Shown in pieces: positions 33,381-47,268 of a stretch of DNA of 64,000 bases; the stretch's first letter is position 1, and each line of letters starts with the position of its first letter. Origin of the DNA: Rhizopus arrhizus (taxonomy: Eukaryota; Mucoromycota; Mucoromycetes; Mucorales; Rhizopodaceae). The notes under the pieces are model-generated. The model saw nothing but the letters and a program-made list of their open reading frames with translations. It did not search any database and had not been told where the DNA came from. The stretch covers positions 275,001 to 339,000 of the forward strand of contig JAKZZE010000032.1 of NCBI GenBank assembly GCA_024220505.1, given 5' to 3'. The position numbers and the translations under genes were made by a program.

Positions 33381-34020
33381 TAGGAAAGAAAAGGAATGTA
33401 ATTTTCATGATGTCATCGAGCTGCGTAAAGTGACTGACCATTTCCTTTTTTTTTTTTTAGGGTCGGGATGAAAAAGAGGTCCCCAACATAGTTTTAAAAA
33501 AGGAAAAAATTCGTGATCGGTGTAGACACTGCAGTGTTTTTTTTAAAGGAGTTTTTTAAACAAAATAGAACTTTAGAGAAAAAAAGATCTTGGTTGATCG
33601 ATCTCTTCCCTTTTTGTGTTTGTTTCGAATGACAGAGCCGTAAAAGAAAGATCGTTTTGTCAATTAAAGTTTTTCCTTTTTTTTTTTTCGATATGGGACA
33701 AATCCCCCTTTGGATGTATTACGTGAATCATCTTTATTTTTGTACGGATTGAGATCTTTATCCAAAGTAGGTTAGATTATTAGCAAAAAAAAAAAAAAAA
33801 AAAAAAATCGAACATTTTTTGTGTCACTATTTGTGCAAAATAGATAATGCATCTTTTCCCCTTTATAGTAACCTATATCCAGAAAAAATATAGATTCAAT
33901 TTTACTATTCTAAGCACCTTACACAAACATAAAAACAAAAGGGAAGAGAAAGAAACGGTTTACAAGAGAATCATGTTATCTTTTGACCCATTCTTTTTGG
34001 TATGGACCAAAGCATGTCAA

Positions 34021-34068
<48 letters not shown>

Positions 34069-34856
34069 CTGTTTTCTTTGAACGGAGTCACTTATCACGG
34101 AGAAGTAGAAACGAAAGGGGGGGTACCAAAGGAGATGACTTCATTACATCATTAGAGTAACTTGAGCATCACACAAGTCCATGACAATCATCCTACTTTT
34201 CTATTCATCCCAGCCCTTTCTATGCAAGTACGCTTAGAACAAGATGAGATCCCCTGTGAAAAAGAGAGAGAAATCGGGTTCAGAAAGGGGGGGGAACAAG
34301 GTGGTTGCTATTGACCCAAAAGATCGGGAACAATTACCTTTTTTGAAAAAAAGGAGATTTTTCAACAAAGCGCATGCCGTTTGTGGACGACCTTCAGTAG
34401 CCACGTTTGGAAAAATGCTTTTTCTCCTTATTTACAAAAAGAAGGATCCGGAAAAGAATTGGATATTCAGGCACATAGAGACGCGTGTTTCATCACTGAT
34501 AGTTTATTTGCGCGCACACCTCTGTCTTCCGGGTCTATCCTCGCATCATCCGTACGACGTCCAATCTCGATCGTGTTCAACTCCCCCCCAAAAATTTGTT
34601 TGACTGCAGAAAAAAAAGGGGGGGGGAGAGGAGAACGATGGCGATTGGAAACAGGATAGAAAAGGAGGAGAGAGGGGGGTTTGATAGGTTGTATATCGAT
34701 TTTCAGATGTGTTCAAATGGATTTTTTTTTTCCTTTTTTTCTAGGAAAAACGGTTTCAAGTATCTGTCATCCATGTACAACTATAAAAACGAGAAGGATC
34801 CGGCTCTTGTTTAAAAATTATCTCTTTTTTCTGACCCCCTTTTTTTTTTAAAAAAA
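33381..34856. other. No gene seen; long homopolymers
   Basis: Holds an A run at about 33785-33807 and a T54 tract at 34025-34078, plus G runs near 34290 and 34620. The short frames on the plus strand (for example 34244-34603) cross these low-complexity tracts and have no motifs. The right end is the probable promoter and leader of the zinc-finger gene. Confidence 0.45.
34025..34078 (+). repeat. Homopolymer T54
   Basis: Fifty-four consecutive T residues, by far the longest homopolymer in the window. The length may not be exact if the sequencing read through slippage. Confidence 0.9.
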
Positions 34857-35381
34857 ATGTCAAAAAACAATTATCTTAAACGACCGTTTATTAACATTAC
34901 GCTGACAACGACGTTTAGAGCCAATGCGAAACCCAGTGGAAAGCTCTATTATTGTTCTGAATGTTCAAAAACCTTCAGTAGACCCAGTGCTCTCCAGACA
35001 CACAGTTATACTCATACAGGTGAAAAACCACATGCTTGTGATATGTAAGATTTCCTTGTGTGTCCCATTTTGTATTGATACTCATCTATTGTCTATAGAC
35101 CAGGCTGTGGTCGCCGATTTACGGTGACGAGTAATTTAAGACGTCACTTGCGTGTTCATCAAAGTCCTCATTCCAGACATCGTTTAACAGCTCAGCAGAG
35201 AAGAAATCATGTTGAAAGATTAATGATGCAAAGAGCCTATGATACCCTGCTTGACTCAGATAGCGAACCATCCACTCCACCGACCAGTCCTGAACTTGTC
35301 TTTTTAGAAAGCAGTCAATTTCGTTTATTGAAACCTAAAATGCGTCCTGAATGTCTATCTATTCGAAGTTTATTAAATTAA
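34857..35381 (+). CDS. C2H2 zinc-finger transcription factor (two fingers)
   Basis: Two exons (34857-35044 and 35099-35381) encode about 156 residues. The first finger is [21 protein letters not shown] (CX2CX12HX3H), then the TGEKPH linker, then a second finger starting C-D-I-P-G-C and ending HLRVH (CX4CX12HX3H). The intron splits the second finger after CDI. The C-terminal part has a serine/proline run ([16 protein letters not shown]), possibly an activation or phosphorylation region. Such two-finger proteins act as DNA-binding regulators in fungi. The start ATG follows a T- and A-rich leader. The target is unknown. Confidence 0.85.
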
Positions 35382-36072
35382 GTCCTTTCTCCTTCCCTCT
35401 CCTTAAAATCATTTGTTGTTGTTGTTGTATATGCTTTTCTTTTCTTTTTTTTAAAATTCATTTAATATGTATATATACATACTTATTTATCTACAAGCTT
35501 CTATTGTTAATATATTCACACACACACACACACACACACATGCATATGCATCAAAACCTTTTCTTTCAATAAAATACATATGAACATTTGTATAAACATC
35601 TTTCCTCTCCTTAGCTTTCTCCCCTGATTAAAATAACCAATGATCAATCTTGATTACATGCAGGGGAGACATGATCTACTTTTTTTGTATCATTAGCCTA
35701 TTCCATGCTGTTTTCATATTCTGGTTTCTTCATTTGACTATCTGATCTTGCTGCATACCAAACATTATTTTATTAAAATAACCTTAAATATCAAAATAAA
35801 CTTTTAGAATTCATGACGTATTAGTACAATAAGGAGAGGGGTAGTCTATCACTCCTTGTTGGATGAGAGAAACAAAATGGATCATAAATTGTCGATTACC
35901 AGATCCTTGGCCTGTGGATCCATCCTGTGTCCCTTTGATGAATACAAATGAAGGGGGGGGGGAAGAGAAGGAGTGAATTTATTAAAAAAAAAAAGAGGTC
36001 TGTAGGGTGATGTCCTATTTTATATAAAATGGATAGATGACAGTGATCCTAAAGGGAGTGATGGAACCTATT
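35382..36072. other. No gene seen; contains a CA microsatellite
   Basis: A (CA)n tract of about 12 repeats lies at 35516-35540. The remainder is AT-rich spacer with a G run near 35955. Confidence 0.45.
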
Positions 36073-36862
36073 CTAAATCATCAAAGGATCCTCGTTCTCT
36101 GAAGATTTCTGTAATAGCCGAATGGTTCCTTGAGCCTGCTCAAGCATTTTAGTATATTCCTGCATTCTTTTCGTGATGTCATCAACACTGCCCTGCTGTC
36201 TTTTTTGATGGTCTTCCAGTGTGGATACTTTTCCTTGTAATCGATTGTTTTCATGAATCACCTATCATCTGAATGTAAGCCCCTCCAACACATCTCACTG
36301 GGCTCATGATTACCGAAACCAGTCTGGCATACGCATTCCGAATCGTCTGCTGTGCACACGTGTCTGATTCTTTTTGTGTTTGAATTGCATTTTCTAATAC
36401 CACTTGAAGGTCCACATTCACTTCTTCTCTTGTCGTTAGATCTTGTTCGATTTCAACTAGGATTTCAATCACTTTTAGTTCCTCACTCACTTTCTCTTTT
36501 TATCTTACAAACTCTTTCTTTTGAAGTTTTCTATACAAGTAGAGTCAGTGATGGGTTCAATCGATAGGAATCGTTCGTACCAAATTTAAAGAGAGGCTAT
36601 CCATCTGTTCCATCAACTGATTCATATTCTTTTTCAATTCTTTAAACTCTTTTCGTGTCTTTTCCATCTCTTTTAAAAATTGAACTCGTTCTTGAGGATC
36701 AATCGTATGCTTTTTTAAGGGGGTGGACAAGGATGTTTTTACTTCAATTCGAGGATGGTTGCTTGTCATCCTTGCTTTTTTATTTTCATGTCTTTCAAAT
36801 ATAATGCTTTGTTGAGTTTGAGCTCTTTGTTGCTGGTGATGACCCAAGGTCTTTGTTAACAT
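36073..36862 (-). CDS. Coiled-coil protein, unrecognised
   Basis: Three or more minus-strand exons encode mainly heptad-like sequence: RVQFLKEMEKTRKEFKELKK (about 36600-36690), then EEVNVDLQVVLENAIQTQKE, and after an intron (about 36249-36303; donor GTAATC, acceptor GATAG) NRLQGKVSTLEDHQKRQQG up to the stop at 36073-36075. The upstream part is glutamine- and lysine-rich (HHQQQRAQTQQ). The start is uncertain; an ATG at 36860-36862 is the simplest choice, and an earlier one in the same frame near 36930-37020 is possible. The join around 36480-36560 is unclear. It is probably a structural or scaffold protein; no family is recognised. Confidence 0.5.
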
Positions 36863-37112
36863 CAATTTAGCATGTTGTCTATTTCTTTTTTCTCTTTTTT
36901 TATTATTACTTGGGTAATCTCCTTGGGCTCCATTTATTGCTTCATACAAACTTATAAAAAGGGATTTTTTTTTTTTCCTTTCTTTGGTTATCATTGGCAT
37001 GTAAGTCACATTATCATTGGACATGAAAGGGGTGAAGCAAATCATTTTACAGTGGTTTATAAAATACGTCTTTTTGCTTATTGACGCATCTCGATTGTCA
37101 ACAGGATTGATT

Positions 37113-37745
37113 TTATTCAGTTACTGCAATACATTCAATTTCTACAGACACATCTTTTGGAAGACGAGCTACTTCAACAGCACTTCGAGCAGGTTGATGT
37201 TTGTCAAAGAACTAGAAAAAGTATGAATACCCTACTCTTTATTATCAACAGAGACTTACGCTGGAATAAACCTCATTCATCGAGTTGAAATCATTCATGT
37301 CTTTTAAAAACACAGTCGTCTTGACCACTTTATCCAAACTTGAGCCCGAAGCCTCAAGGACATTGGACATGTTTAACAAGACTTGTCTTGTTTGTTCCTT
37401 GATACCTTGACTAATCTCACCTACCTGGATTGTCAGAAAAAAAAAAAAAAAGGTCGCGTTCTCTCTTATCACACACGAACCTGTTTCAGGAACAATGGGA
37501 ATAGAGCCAGAAGTATAAACCATCTTATTGACCTTGATGGCTTGTGCTAGCATTATGCATCAAGAAACATGAATTGTTGTATATACTGTGTGATTTTACC
37601 ATAAGGACCAATAGCAGCAGGTGCTTTTTTGGTTTCTATCCTAATGTCAGCAACTCACTTGCAACATTCCTTCTTCTCTTTTACCAATGCGTGTAAGAGT
37701 TGACATGGCTCTTGTCCATGCTGGAAAAGTTCGAGTTGTAAACAT
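37113..37745 (-). CDS. MMF1: RidA family protein, mitochondrial (Mmf1/Hmf1-like)
   Basis: The gene encodes a reactive enamine/imine deaminase of the YjgF/YER057c/UK114 family, which protects branched-chain amino acid metabolism. The start [20 protein letters not shown] looks like a mitochondrial presequence. The core follows: [56 protein letters not shown] and [19 protein letters not shown]. The Arg of [10 protein letters not shown] and the acidic residues near the C terminus are those of the active site. Four introns are inferred. One ends at TTAGGATAG and another at CCAGGTAG, where a nearer AG would break the frame. All joins restore the family sequence. Confidence 0.88.
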
Positions 37746-38731
37746 GTAGAGTGTGAGAAAAAAAAAAAAAAAAAAGGTCGTTTTGTACAACTTTATTGGA
37801 ATTTAACCAGCACTCTTTTAAGACAGGATGTAACTATTGCTTTGTGATGTCAATATTCATATTATCAAAGGGGGGGGGAAAGTATGGATTCTGGTCCTGT
37901 CTATCCTCACCTTACCAAGTTTGAGTCATTTCAATCTTTGTGTGTGTGTTTTTTTTAACTATGTTTTACAAGACTTGACAGAGATCATGACACGTAGAGC
38001 ACTCGCCCTCATCTGCTAGTGAAACACACTGCCTTGATATGATTCCGATAAAGTTTTGTTTTTGATTAAAAAGGGGAAAAACCTCATTTGATCTGGCTTT
38101 AGGCAATTGTACATGGATTGACAGGTTAAAATGGTTCATGTCAACCTTCATGAAATCACAGCCAGAGATGCTGTCGTACAGAACATCACCATCAGAGCAC
38201 AAGAGACACCACCGCCTCTTAATCCCCCCTCACTTGTATTTTCCTCACTCCATCTCAAGTGGTCTCATACCACCCAGAGTCTGAAACCCATCTCGACAAA
38301 GCCTTGTCCAGCCAATAGGATGCGTCCCATCGTATCCCTCAAGGCATCACTCTTTTATCATCCAACTTTTATAGGCCAATTCTACCCTGTCACGGATTGC
38401 AAATCAAATTTGACATGTCAATCTTTAGAGTTTTGCTCTCCTTCACTTTTTTTTTTGGGGGAGAGCAGCAGGCAGATGACTCTGGGCCTCTCATGACATA
38501 AAAAACCAGTGTGAGTGAGAGGTACAAAGGTGCTAAAGAAAGTAGGCATAAAAAACTGAACAAGGGGGAGTGTGAAGTGAAAGGTCTCCAAAAGAAAACC
38601 TCTTTATGGCGGACCTACGCGTGATTGATCTCCTTTAACAGATTCCGATAGGGTAAAAAAAAATGATTTCTACTGTTTCACTGCACAATCGTTATTAAAA
38701 GCATATGTTTATTGTTGTATAAATAACTCGT
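37746..38731. other. No recognised gene
   Basis: Contains an A run at 37758-37776 and a G run near 37870. Frames on both strands (37966-38202 minus, 38131-38496 plus) show no motif. It may include decayed coding sequence, since composition is less AT-biased in 38100-38640. Confidence 0.35.
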
Positions 38732-41161
<2,430 letters not shown>

Positions 41162-41270
41162 GATTAAAAGGAGAGAGGGAGAGAGAAAGTAAGAGAAAGA
41201 GCAAGAGTGAATTGCTTATAAAAAAAAAAAAAAAAGCAGTCGATTATCCAGTCACAGACTGCGGCGCATA

Positions 41271-41432
41271 TTGTATTTTTCAGCAATTAAGAGACAGTCT
41301 CAGAGAAAATAAGAGAAAATTATTGGATAAAATAAGAGAAAATTTTAGATCAATTAAGAGAAAACTGACCAATAAATAAGAGAAAAACTCAGGAAAAATT
41401 AAGAGAAAAAAAAAGGGCAATTAGTAGAAAGC
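41271..41432 (+). repeat. Left terminal inverted repeat with TAAGAGA iterons
   Basis: Starts TTGTATTTTTCAGCAATTAA and ends AATTAGTAGAAAGC. Six TAAGAGA words recur at irregular intervals of about 15-30 bases, plus a variant CAGAGAAAA. Confidence 0.9.
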
Positions 41433-41458
41433 ACTTTTCTCACAATTATTAACAAAAA

Positions 41459-42841
41459 ATGGATATTGACTATGATATGAACGAGATCTCTCTACACGAC
41501 GAAGATATTGAAGCTGTACCCGAGATTATTGTCAGTGTAATGTCGATGATGAGAAAGAAATGGGAGTATAACATCACTGCATCAGCCATGGAGTTAGATG
41601 AAGATGCGACGATGGAGCTGAAGAAAGAGCACGAGGACGATGAGGCCAGTAATAGCTCGGACGAGGAGGAAAAGGAAGCTGATGTGCAGCGTAGTGAGAG
41701 TGATTTGAATGAAGAGAAGCCTCTCAGAGATCTGACTGAAAAAAAAGACGATGCTAGCAATGCTAGACGTGTATACACTCAGCAGGATATTAACAAGCTT
41801 ATTGCTCTGTTAGTTGAACAGGTACCTATAAAGGATGCAGCTTTAAGGACAGGAATAAATGAAAAATCAGCCTACCGTTTCAAATCGCAGTGGCAGAAAA
41901 CTGGGGAGGTACCTCAACAGAAGAAAAGAGGACGCAGAATGGGAACTGTCTCTGAGCTTACTGAGAAGCACTCAAAGTTTATTATCGACCTTGTTGATGA
42001 GCATTCAACTACAACTGTAGCTGGAATACACGAGTTGTTGCTCATAGAGTTTCCAAGTCTCTCTGTAAGCCCATCTGCAGTATACAGACATCTTAGGACC
42101 AGCTGTGCACTATCTATGAAGAAGTTGGAGAAGATTTCAGTTGCTAGAAATTCAGAAGAAACTTTGAAGAAGAGAAAGGAGACCATCCTTCAATGGCTAG
42201 CTGATAAAGAAATGGACTTTGAGAACAACTGCGTATTTTTGGATGAAGCAGGATTCAATCTACACATGACACGCACTCGTGGCTGGTCTAAGAAGGGAGC
42301 ACCTGCTAAGACAACTGTCCCTGCTTCAAAAGGCACTACAATAACCATCCTTGGTGCCATCTCAAGTGCCGGCATTATTGACATTTCTTTGAGAAAGCCA
42401 ATAATGGTTTCGGGAGCTAAGAAGAGAAGAATAGATGGTAAAGTTGTTACAACAACAGCCAAAGTTGGAACAAGGGCTGAGCATTATCTAAATTACTTGA
42501 GTAATGTGATGGATGTTCTTGACCGAAACAACATGAAGGGCTTTTATTTGGTAATGGACAATGCTCCCATACATAAGCCAGCTACAGTAAGAAATCTGAT
42601 AGAAAGCAGAGGCTATAAGTGTGTATATCTTCCACCATACTCACCATTCCTAAACCCAATTGAGCTATTCTGGTCGAAGGTGAAGTATGGTGTCAAAAGA
42701 AAGCCTTTTGAAACTGGTGAGACACTCACACCCAGAATCATGGATGCCTGCTCCAAGGTAACCAAGAAAGACTGCCAAGGCTGGATCCACCATTCCCTCG
42801 GATTCTTTGAAAAGTGCTTAGCACTGGAGAAAAACTTATAA
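41459..42841 (+). CDS. Intact DD34E transposase (460 residues)
   Basis: The frame codes for a Tc1/mariner-superfamily transposase that cuts and joins DNA in the nucleus. The N-terminal 90 residues are acidic. Helix-turn-helix DNA-binding segments follow (INKLIALLVEQVPIKDAALR, and FPSLSVSPSAVYRHLR). The catalytic triad is Asp262 in VFLDEAGF, Asp367 in LVMDNAPIHK and Glu402 in PFLNPIELFWSK. There are 34 residues between the last two, so DD34E. The YLPPYSPFLNPIE block is diagnostic. A basic stretch (KKRRIDG) could be a nuclear signal. No stop or frameshift is present. The unusual acidic N terminus distinguishes it from standard Tc1 proteins of about 340 residues. Confidence 0.93.
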   Translation: MDIDYDMNEISLHDEDIEAVPEIIVSVMSMMRKKWEYNITASAMELDEDATMELKKEHEDDEASNSSDEEEKEADVQRSESDLNEEKPLRDLTEKKDDASNARRVYTQQDINKLIALLVEQVPIKDAALRTGINEKSAYRFKSQWQKTGEVPQQKKRGRRMGTVSELTEKHSKFIIDLVDEHSTTTVAGIHELLLIEFPSLSVSPSAVYRHLRTSCALSMKKLEKISVARNSEETLKKRKETILQWLADKEMDFENNCVFLDEAGFNLHMTRTRGWSKKGAPAKTTVPASKGTTITILGAISSAGIIDISLRKPIMVSGAKKRRIDGKVVTTTAKVGTRAEHYLNYLSNVMDVLDRNNMKGFYLVMDNAPIHKPATVRNLIESRGYKCVYLPPYSPFLNPIELFWSKVKYGVKRKPFETGETLTPRIMDACSKVTKKDCQGWIHHSLGFFEKCLALEKNL

Positions 42842-42861
42842 TGAGATTAAAGCATAAATAA

Positions 42862-43023
42862 GCTTTCTACTAATTGCCCCTTTTTTTTCTCTTAATTTTT
42901 CCTGAGTTTTTCTCTTATTTATTGGTCAGTTTTCTCTTAATTGATCTAAAATTTTCTCTTATTTTATCCAATAATTTTCTCTTATTTTCTCTGAGACTGT
43001 CTCTTAATTGCTGAAAAATACAA
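42862..43023 (-). repeat. Right terminal inverted repeat
   Basis: Inverted copy of the left end with one visible difference in the homopolymer junction. It starts 20 bases after the transposase stop. Confidence 0.9.
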
Positions 43024-43025
43024 TA

Positions 43026-43438
43026 CACACATCACTGAACAAGAATATTGATTATTTTTGTTTCCTTTTCCGTATAATAAATATGTATACTTTGCTTGAT
43101 AAATGGTTTAATTGTGTAATCAACTTTGTTAAACACAAGTAGGCATGTTAGCATTAGAGTAAGATTAAATATAAATACTTTCAACTCAAAGAATCATTAT
43201 GTGATATGAGACAAAGTTTGATTAGCGTTTATAGTCATTCAAGGCTTTTTAATGATGTCCTGTTAATAAAAAAAAAATTACTATTTCAAACTGTGTTCTT
43301 TTTATACATAAAACTTTATATGGAAATTACATCAAGTTCATTCTCACCTTTTTCATGTGTAACACTGTTAGATAATTATTATTCTCACATGAAAATTATT
43401 TATCTTTTTTTCTCTCTCTTTTTATTTTCTTTTAAAAA
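43026..43438. other. Spacer, no gene
   Basis: AT-rich leader region before the hydrolase gene, ending in a T-rich tract and TTTTAAAAA just before the ATG. Confidence 0.4.
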
Positions 43439-45154
43439 ATGACAATAAAAAGGAAGCCTGAAGAGCAAGAAGAAAAGACAAGGAATGATTTGAAAGGGAA
43501 AAAGCGACAAGAGGCAGATAAAGAGCAGATTACAAATGGCCGTGACGATAAAAGTATTTGGTCTTGGTTAGGATATTCAACAGAGGAAGAAAAGCAGGCT
43601 AAAGAAGAAGAGAAAGGGGAGGGTTCAGATGAAGAAGAAGAGGATTCGGTTAAAGTAGAAAATGAATTAGATGAATCGGAAAAAGATTCAGTTCAAATAG
43701 AGAATGATTCACCGGAACCTTCAATCAACAAAAAGCCATGGATACCCTTTTTTAATCATTCGTCAACTGAGTCGAAAGAAGAGGATGCCAAGAGACAAAA
43801 GCAAGGGCCCAACTTTGTCCTGCCTACGTTTGAATCCTTATTTGTAAAGAACGAGGAAGAGAGTGTATTTAGAAAAGCACTTGATGCCATCAGAAACTAC
43901 AGACGAGCACCTTCCATCATAGAATCCATGAAACAAGCCCCAGACGCTCTATCAGAAAAGAAGATTGTCATTGTCGGCGTCCACGGCTGGTTTCCGATGA
44001 AGCTCGTGCGTACCATGATTGGTGAGCCGACGGGAACCTCTTTTAAATTTTGTGAGCAAATGCGACTCGCGGTCAAACAGTATTTTTTACTGCACCATCA
44101 ACTCACTCTACCCGATCATGTCATCACCACCATTCCACTGCACTGGGAAGGCAGAGTACAGACGAGGGTAGACACGTTTTATCAACGCGTTCAGCAAGAG
44201 TGGAAGGAGACCTTGACCTCTGCCGATCTTGTGCTCTGGGTCACACACTCTCAGGGCACACCGGTCTCGGTCATCTTGATGGATCGATTGATCAAGGCAA
44301 ACATCTTACGCCAACCGATCTGTCTTTTGGCCATGGCAGGTATTTCGCATGGTCCCTTTCCGACCTTAAAGGGAAACTTACTTGTCAAGGTATAAATGAA
44401 TAATAGAATGTGTTGTCTATATTTTAAAAAAGCTGAAAGAACAAAGTACTTTGAAGCAGAACCGGCAAGAGAATTGTTTGAATTCATGAATTCCAATTCT
44501 GAAATCTCACTTGCCTATCGAAATGCAATGACTTCAATTTTAGAAAATGATGTCAAGGTAGTCTTGGTCGGATCGATGCAAGATCAAGTCGTGCCTCTTT
44601 ATTCGGCCATCATGTCTGGCGTGTCTCACCCGAATCTGTTACGTGCGGTCTACATTGATGGTCATATTCATCATGACTTTTTGATCAAGCTGATCGTCTT
44701 TGGTCTGCACCTCTTGAACCTCGGACTATCCGATCATGGCCTCTTGATCTATCTGAGTGAAGTCTTGGCTGGTAATCTGTATTCATTTGAAAATGGAGGT
44801 CACTCAACCATCTATGAGGAATTGGATGTCTTCATGTTGTCACTGCGCTATCTATTTGAAACTCGTCCACTAGGCCATTTGTACAAAAAGAAAGCCATCT
44901 TGGAACAGCAAAAAATCAAAGAGATGAATAAAGTCAAGGCAAGGCTAGATCCATTTCAAGCCAAAGCCAAACTCAATCCGTTTTATTTGCCTTGGGCTGT
45001 GCGTGGCATTTGGGATGATCCAAGGATAACAAATAACACAAGCCTACGCAGTGAACTCGATGAATTACAAAATCTATTTCATCAATGGCATCCCACGGAC
45101 AACAAATTAAAAGAAATCAAGTTTCGTTTAGAGCCTTTAAAAGCCAAATTATGA
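43439..45154 (+). CDS. Alpha/beta hydrolase-fold protein (putative lipase/esterase)
   Basis: Two exons (43439-44391 and 44447-45154) encode about 550 residues. The N-terminal 140 residues are charged and low in complexity (EEKGEGSDEEEED). The hydrolase begins at KKIVIVGVHGWFPMKLVRT, with an oxyanion-type HGW. The nucleophile elbow reads THSQG (in place of GXSXG), with the histidine likely in the NGGHSTIYEE segment and an acid near MQDQVVP. The intron starts GTATAA and uses the second or third AG (AACAAAG), because nearer ones break the frame. It is similar in plan to uncharacterised fungal hydrolases such as yeast YDR444W, which I recall only generally. The substrate is unknown; membrane lipid is a guess. 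Confidence 0.75.
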
Positions 45155-45161
45155 TTTTTTT

Positions 45162-47268
45162 TTATTCTTGTTCAAAGAACCAATCGACCTGTAAAATGAT
45201 GGTTTCTATGGTTTTATTTTGAAGATCAGAGAGCATGATACTACTCAGGTCACCTTGGGCAGGTCTTAATAAACCAATAGAGAAAATTAAAGCTAAATTG
45301 GATGCTTCCATCTTGTTGATGTCTGAATAAGAAGCAACAAGGCTAAGATGTCGCATTAAATATTCTAAAACGATATAGTTGGCTTTTGGTAAATTGTGAA
45401 TGATGGATTTGATTTGAAACATGCGCTCTTCATAATCTGTTATTCCTACAAATAGAAAATGAGTACTTGTAGATAACGTACAAAACATCTCATTTACTCG
45501 CTGCCTCCATAAAGTAATCATAATAGTCAAATGTCATTAAAGGATCACGTAATTCACGAAAGTATAGTTTGAGTAAACCAGTTACTGCATTAATATCATG
45601 CTCATCTTTAAATGTAACATGTTCTCCTAATAGAATGTTAAGTAGAGGATATTCTATTACTTATAAACTACCTTCATTAAATGCTGTTTTATATTTTTGT
45701 ATACTTGAAGCAGGTCCTGACAGTCGATAAATCCCTACCGATTTTAATCCTCTTGCTTCTACTTCTTTAATACAAGCAGAAACAAGATAAGGAATATCGC
45801 CATTTTCTTCCATACGTAAATAACCACCAAATACACTATTTTCTACAGAGCCATTTATTATTTAATACATCATCCTATGTTGCTTACCATCCGCAGTAGT
45901 AGTGGCAGTAGTAGTAGTAGTAGGTATCTTGCAATCACTTTTCTTTGAATTTGTCTTTGTAAACCAAAATGAAGGCTTCTTTTCTTCATCCTTGTTAATT
46001 TTCCTATTGACTTTCATGTGGTTTTCATCGATCGTAAGTGATTTTAATAATCGCATTATTTCTAAATATCATAAGTATACAAAATGAAAGCCAGGGAATT
46101 TTAGCTTACCAGAGTCTTGGTTCTTTTGGCCTTCTTTACGAGCAATCAATTCTCTCATGATGGCATCTAACCAAAGTGAAAAATCATTTTCATTCTCTGC
46201 TTGAATATAAATCTTTACTTTGTGTGGAGTTGAAATAATAAAGACATGTTTTCTTTTTGTATCCTGCTTTCCTGCTGGATCAATATGACATGAATCCAAG
46301 TCAAAACTACCCACTGGTAACCTTGATGCCCTCTACTCATCTAGTGTAAATCAACATGATCCTTATTTGTATCTGTGTATACCTTATTCTTTGTGTCTTT
46401 ATATAATAATAAGAACCCATTGGATAGGACTGAATAATACACTTTCCATGAACTTAATTTTCCTCCTTCTTCCTTCTTTTCTGAAACCATCTTCATTTGA
46501 ATATTTCCTTTATGTCGTATCCATTCTGACTGTAACTTGTTCAGCTCCTAAATAAAATTAGCCTATGTTACTGTAACACTATTCCTATTTTTACTAGTTT
46601 TTTCAATTCTTCTGGTTTCAGCAACATGACGGTCTCTGCTGCTGTATCATCGGGTGGATCCCATCGAGATTCCCCTGTACTTTCATTAAAATAATAGATA
46701 GTGCCTTCTTCATCTATTCTTGTGTGTTTATATACGATGTTTTATATCATAATGTCTTGTCTCCTCTCTCTTCTCCTTACTTTACCATATGCAGATTCCC
46801 AACCGTCAGGTAGTGGTGAATCAGATATTTCATTTGATAATATACCCTCCTATTTGTATATAATGTGTGAAATAGTGTTTGTTTGTTACTGTTACTTAGA
46901 ATAATACATTAGGTTGCTCTATTAAACAAGTGTCAATAATCAAGTAATGCTGTTGTTCATTGCTTTTTTAACCTTCAGAAGTAACTTCTAATCTAATTCT
47001 ATTTGCAGGAAAAAACCCAATTTGTTCATTCAATTCACCTATCCTTATTATAAGGGAACACAACTTTTATTATTATTATTATTATCATTATTACCTTCCC
47101 ACCTATAATGAAAAAGGTTAGGTTTTGGTTTATCACCTTCTATTTAACATTGATTTACCAGTCATCATTATGTTTCTCTAGTAATTTAATTCTGTCGCCT
47201 TGTTTAAATGAAAGTTCAAATTCTCCTTCTGCAGCATAATCCCATACAGCAATAAGATATTGTGCCAT
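45162..47268 (-). CDS. RhoGAP protein with SH3, WW and PH domains (ARHGAP9/12/27 type)
   Basis: Ten or so exons encode a protein of roughly 550-600 residues. The N-terminal SH3 domain is MAQYLIAVWDYAAEGEFELS with GELNEQIGFFPANRIRLE across introns. A WW domain follows (LPDGWESAY, then IYYFNESTGESRWDPP). A PH domain starts WIRHKGNIQMK with SSWKVYYSVLSNGFLLLYKD and ends FSLWLDAIMRELI. The RhoGAP domain has the arginine finger in GIYRLSG, then HDINAVTGLLKLYFRELRDP and ASNLALIFSIGLL. It should turn off Rho-family GTPases in cell polarity or cytoskeleton control. The stop is 45162-45164; only 7 bases separate it from the convergent hydrolase stop. Confidence 0.85.

Larger units (their letters stand above)
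41269..43025 (+). mobile_element. Complete Tc1/mariner-type DNA transposon with 162-bp TIRs
   Basis: The element (41271-43023) is bounded by inverted repeats of 162 bp (41271-41432 and 42862-43023) that differ, as far as I read, at one position (A9G3 versus A8G4). TA dinucleotides at 41269-41270 and 43024-43025 form the target duplication typical of this superfamily. Each TIR carries six copies of TAAGAGA(A/C) in the same direction, probably transposase-binding sites. The single gene inside is uninterrupted. Near-identity of the ends and the intact frame suggest recent activity. It stands between the promoter of PRP43 and the hydrolase gene. Confidence 0.93.

Noticed and set aside
34244..34659. 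Overlapping plus-strand frames of 92-119 codons
   Set aside because: They run through G and A homopolymers, overlap each other in two frames, and show no known motif.
38131..38496. 121-codon plus-strand frame
   Set aside because: No family resemblance; composition resembles a reading of non-coding or antisense sequence. A weak resemblance of the opposite strand to ribosomal protein eS4 was considered but not consistent.
41470..42462. Minus-strand frames inside the transposase
   Set aside because: Antisense shadows of the intact DD34E gene.
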